From NCBI GenBank assembly GCA_943704525.1, contig CALSCQ010000124.1, positions 1 to 17,500 of the forward strand: a DNA stretch of 17,500 nucleotides, written 5' to 3'. The notes below the pieces were generated by a model. The model ran no database searches. It was not told the origin of the DNA and saw nothing but the letters and a program-made list of their open reading frames with translations. Every line of letters starts with the position of its first letter. The stretch's first letter is position 1. This DNA comes from Pigoraptor vietnamica. Lineage: Eukaryota; Opisthokonta; Filasterea. Made by a program: the position numbers and the translations under genes. This document shows, one piece after another, positions 15,392-17,500 of this stretch.

Positions 15392-16412
15392 ATGGCGGAC
15401 GTCGGCGGCACGGCGCAGGACCTCTTCCTCGGCACGAACTACCCTCTCTTCGATTTCGACGACACGTTGCTCAGCGCAACGGCAACGCTCACAGACGCGC
15501 TCGGATGCGACCTGCTCGACGACGGGGCCCTGTTCCCCGAGGACAGCCCTCCCAACATGACGATGTCCCCGCCGTCGTCCGTCGGCGAAGATGATTCCGA
15601 GCTGAGCGCGCAGCTTGCGGAGGAACTCAAGCGGAAGCGCGCGCATCTCGCTTCGGAGAAGAAGCGGCGGAACAACATCAAGTCTGCGTTTGACGACATG
15701 AAGGAGCTGATCCCGGCCTACAAGAACTTCCCCAACCTCAAGAACTCGAAGGAGACGGTGCTGCGAAAGGCGATCGAGTACATCAAGTACCTCGTGCGGC
15801 AACGGGCGCTCATGGCGCAGGAGATCAAAATGCTCAAGGACATCGTCCGCGCCAACGGCCTTGACGTGCCCCCGCCGCCCCCCGCCGACCCCGTCGCCCC
15901 CTCGACGGCGTTCAAGGAAGAAGCGGACGCCGCCACGGCCTCGTTCCCCGACGGCATCAAGACGCTCGTCTTTATCGCGCTCGTCGACGTGTTTTACGAG
16001 TCATTCATGGCCAACGTGAAGGTCGGATCGCCCGATGAGTTTACGGTGACGCTGCTCGCGTGGATCCAGGGCTACTGCCGCCCGGAGCGCGTGCGGGAGA
16101 TCATCCTCGTCTCCGTGCGAAACCTCGCCACCGGCTTTTTGTGAGTAGTCCTGCACTGTCAGCTCACACACGCGCGCGTTATCCTGCCCTGTCGTACTTG
16201 GCTTGGACATTGTGTAACACCCTCTCCGCACTCGTGTCACTCACGTCCGCTTTCTTTTATCCGCACACTGCAGCGCCCCTGGCATGGGATCGTCCACGCT
16301 CGTGCGCAAGTGGTCGGACTGCATCGGACGCTGCGGTCCGATTGACGGAATGACTGTCGGTCGCGTGCGCGGCGTCTTTGCGAAGGTCGCCTCGCACTGC
16401 GTGCCGTGGTAA
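15392..16412 (+). CDS. MLX/Mondo-like bHLH leucine-zipper transcription factor
   Basis: I read join(15392..16140, 16274..16412), 295 aa, or 250 aa if the intron is retained. The ATG at 15392 has a strong context (ACAAGATGG). The N-terminus is acidic and hydrophobic (FDFDDTLL, about 19-27), a possible activation segment. The basic region at about 80-95 (KRKRAHLASEKKRR) has His85, Glu89 and Arg93, the triad of CACGTG-binding bHLH proteins. Helix 1, a loop and helix 2 (ETVLRKAIEYIKYL) follow, then a short zipper with L134, M141 and L148. A Pro-rich linker leads to about 188-245 (VFYESFMANVKV, WIQGYCRPERVREII), which matches the MLX dimerisation/cytoplasmic-localisation domain (FQSFNASISV, WIEEHCKPQTLREIV). 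MLX pairs with Mondo-type partners to control metabolic genes. The intron (GTGAGT at 16141, TGCAG to 16273) is 133 nt. E-boxes above the gene hint at self-regulation. Confidence 0.85.
16141..16273 (+). other. Intron in the bHLH gene whose donor overlaps the stop of the unspliced frame
   Basis: Donor GTGAGT starts at 16141, and a pyrimidine-rich CTTTCTTTTATCC leads to CTGCAG ending at 16273. Retained, it gives the ending GFL and a TGA at 16142-16144, which is where MLX proteins normally end. Removed, the frame stays open for 45 more codons (from GFFAPGMGSS to HCVPW) to TAA at 16410-16412. The clean splice sites and open downstream frame support real splicing; the natural length of the family supports the retained form too. 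Confidence 0.7.
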
Positions 16413-16880
16413 CGCAAGTGACGCACTCCCGCGCGACGACAGTGTCCTACGAAAGGATCAAGTTGTGTGCGCACAGCGAATCGCACGCCACGAGGAACAC
16501 CTCACGCGCCGCCTCCGTATCGCGACAACAGCCACACGGCGACAACGCACGTGTCGCCATATGTACAGCACACCCATTCGAGTTCCGACTTCCCCCCCGC
16601 GGCGCGCCCACTGACTCTGTCGCACGTATCGGACTTTGCCGTTTTGCGTATTGTCTTTTCTCGCCGCGCGTATGCGTTCTCAATTCGCTGCGTCGTTCGA
16701 TTTGTCTGCGCCACACACACACACACGTTGTACATTACAGAGCCGCACGTCGCCATCGCCGGGAACACTCCCTAGAGAGTGGTGCTCGGAGAGCGCGCGT
16801 GTGGAGTCCACTTACTAAAACATTGTATGGATAACCGAAATGACGGCGCGGCAAGGCTTTTCCTGCGTGTGTGTGTGTGT
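16413..16880. other. Intergenic region between convergent genes
   Basis: This presumably holds the 3' UTRs of the bHLH gene and of the gene at the right edge. It contains short CA and GT runs and no convincing frame. Overlapping frames of 60-140 codons on both strands are Arg/Cys-rich and lack motifs. No clear AATAAA is visible on either strand. Confidence 0.45.
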
Positions 16881-17500
16881 TTACTCATGCGGCACATTCC
16901 TGTGCGTTGTTACGGTCACATACAATGCGAACGCATCCTTCGCAGCGCCGCCTGTGCCAAGGAGCGCCAAGACGTCGCGCGGTCGCGCAACTCCGTCAGG
17001 GCACTACGAAGAAACGCGAAATAAGTTTCTAACCGATGCACAGGCGTCTGCGGCGTTGTGCTACACGCACACGTGACATGCGCGCATGTGACAGCGCCAC
17101 TCACGTTGTCGATAATCCATATCTCGCACGCACGCGCAAGGTATCGCTGCCTCTCAAAGTGCACTTGCGTGTCGTCTTCAGCCATGTGACGGCAAAAGTC
17201 GACATACGCATCGATCCATTGCGTGTCGCACGCGTTCCCCAGCGCGCGCTTACCGAGTGCAGCGCCGATCGCGACACTCGCGCCATTCTCCGTCCTGACA
17301 TTCTCCGGCGGCACGTAAATGTGCGCGCTCGCGCCCATCCACCTCTCCCAAACCGCCTGGCGCACGTGACACCACGGTGCCTCGTGGCCCGGATAGCGCT
17401 CGGCAATTTCGCACGCGAATTGAACCTCTGCGGCGAGCAATCGACACGCCTTGCACTGCGCCACCGCATCCGCAGCGATCTCGCACCCGTTGGCGCCGGC
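16881..17500 (-). CDS. Prenyltransferase alpha-repeat protein, PTAR1-like, 3' end (partial)
   Basis: I read complement(join(16881..17003, 17105..17500)), open at the window edge. The larger exon encodes LLAAEVQFACEIAERYPGHE followed by APWCHVRQAVWERWM. This resembles the alpha-subunit repeat of protein prenyltransferases (E..F...L/I...P.H..W..R), and the YPGHE..W form is what I associate with PTAR1. A second helical pair, HFERQRYLARACEIWIIDN, closes the exon. The donor GTGAGT (17099-17104) and acceptor TTTCTTCGTAG (ending at 17004) bound a 101-nt intron in phase 0. The last exon adds 40 residues (CPDGVARPRDVLALLGTGG ... NVPHE) and a stop at 16881-16883. Without splicing, the frame would end at 16916 after an unrelated Arg-rich stretch. 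PTAR1-type proteins contribute to Rab geranylgeranylation; here only the fold family is argued. The subfamily is uncertain. Confidence 0.55.

Noticed and set aside
16916-17104. Read-through end of the right-edge gene (SGAVTCAHVTCACSTT...)
   Set aside because: It begins exactly at a GTGAGT donor, and the downstream frame after the TCGTAG acceptor remains open to a stop. The spliced reading is preferred.
1-17500. tRNA, rRNA, CRISPR, prophage or insertion-sequence features
   Set aside because: No cloverleaf, rRNA motif, regular spacer array, transposase or terminal inverted repeat was seen on either strand.

Overview
This window looks like nuclear DNA of a GC-rich eukaryote with small spliceosomal introns (GTGAGT or GTGCGT donors, pyrimidine tracts followed by CAG or TAG acceptors), strong Kozak-type starts, CA/TG microsatellites and wide gene spacing. 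One gene encodes a bHLH-zipper factor that carries the C-terminal domain typical of the MLX/Mondo family, which points to Holozoa. A unicellular relative of animals fits best, but I cannot name the species. I see no rRNA, tRNA, CRISPR array or bacterial operon.

Layout. At the left edge (+ strand, 368-877) are the last two exons of a ureidoglycolate lyase gene, ending in the peroxisome-signal-like tripeptide TKL. From about 1.36 to 13.94 kb, six tandem copies of one F-box gene family all lie on the - strand, about 2.1 kb apart. Four are open single-exon genes (3644-5206, 5982-7481, 10329-11951, 12388-13935). Two are broken: 1359-2560 has about five to six frameshifts, and 8275-9584 lacks the N-terminal half of its F-box and has one frameshift. 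Each intact protein has a basic, Lys/Arg-rich N-terminus, an F-box, about 330-350 residues of a conserved domain I do not recognise, and an Asp/Ser/Glu-rich tail. In one copy that tail has become a 12-bp minisatellite encoding SLDT repeats.

From 13.9 to 16.4 kb (+ strand) lies the MLX-like bHLH-zipper gene, with a 133-nt intron placed exactly at the stop codon of the unspliced frame. At the right edge (- strand, 16881-17500) is the 3' end of a gene resembling the PTAR1/prenyltransferase alpha-repeat family, with a 101-nt intron.

How the parts may work together. Four of the six F-box copies have the palindrome TCACGTGA about 50-120 bp upstream of the coding region. At three of these it sits beside GGCGCGA(AA) and, at two, CCCGCCCGA, both E2F-like. 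The neighbouring bHLH protein has the His-Glu-Arg triad that defines CACGTG-binding bHLH proteins. A local circuit, in which an MLX-like factor controls a fast-evolving F-box (ubiquitin-ligase adaptor) cluster, is therefore a testable idea. It is inference, not shown. The cluster also shows strong signs of birth-and-death evolution: pseudogenes, duplicated intergenic DNA, and mosaic identity blocks that suggest gene conversion.
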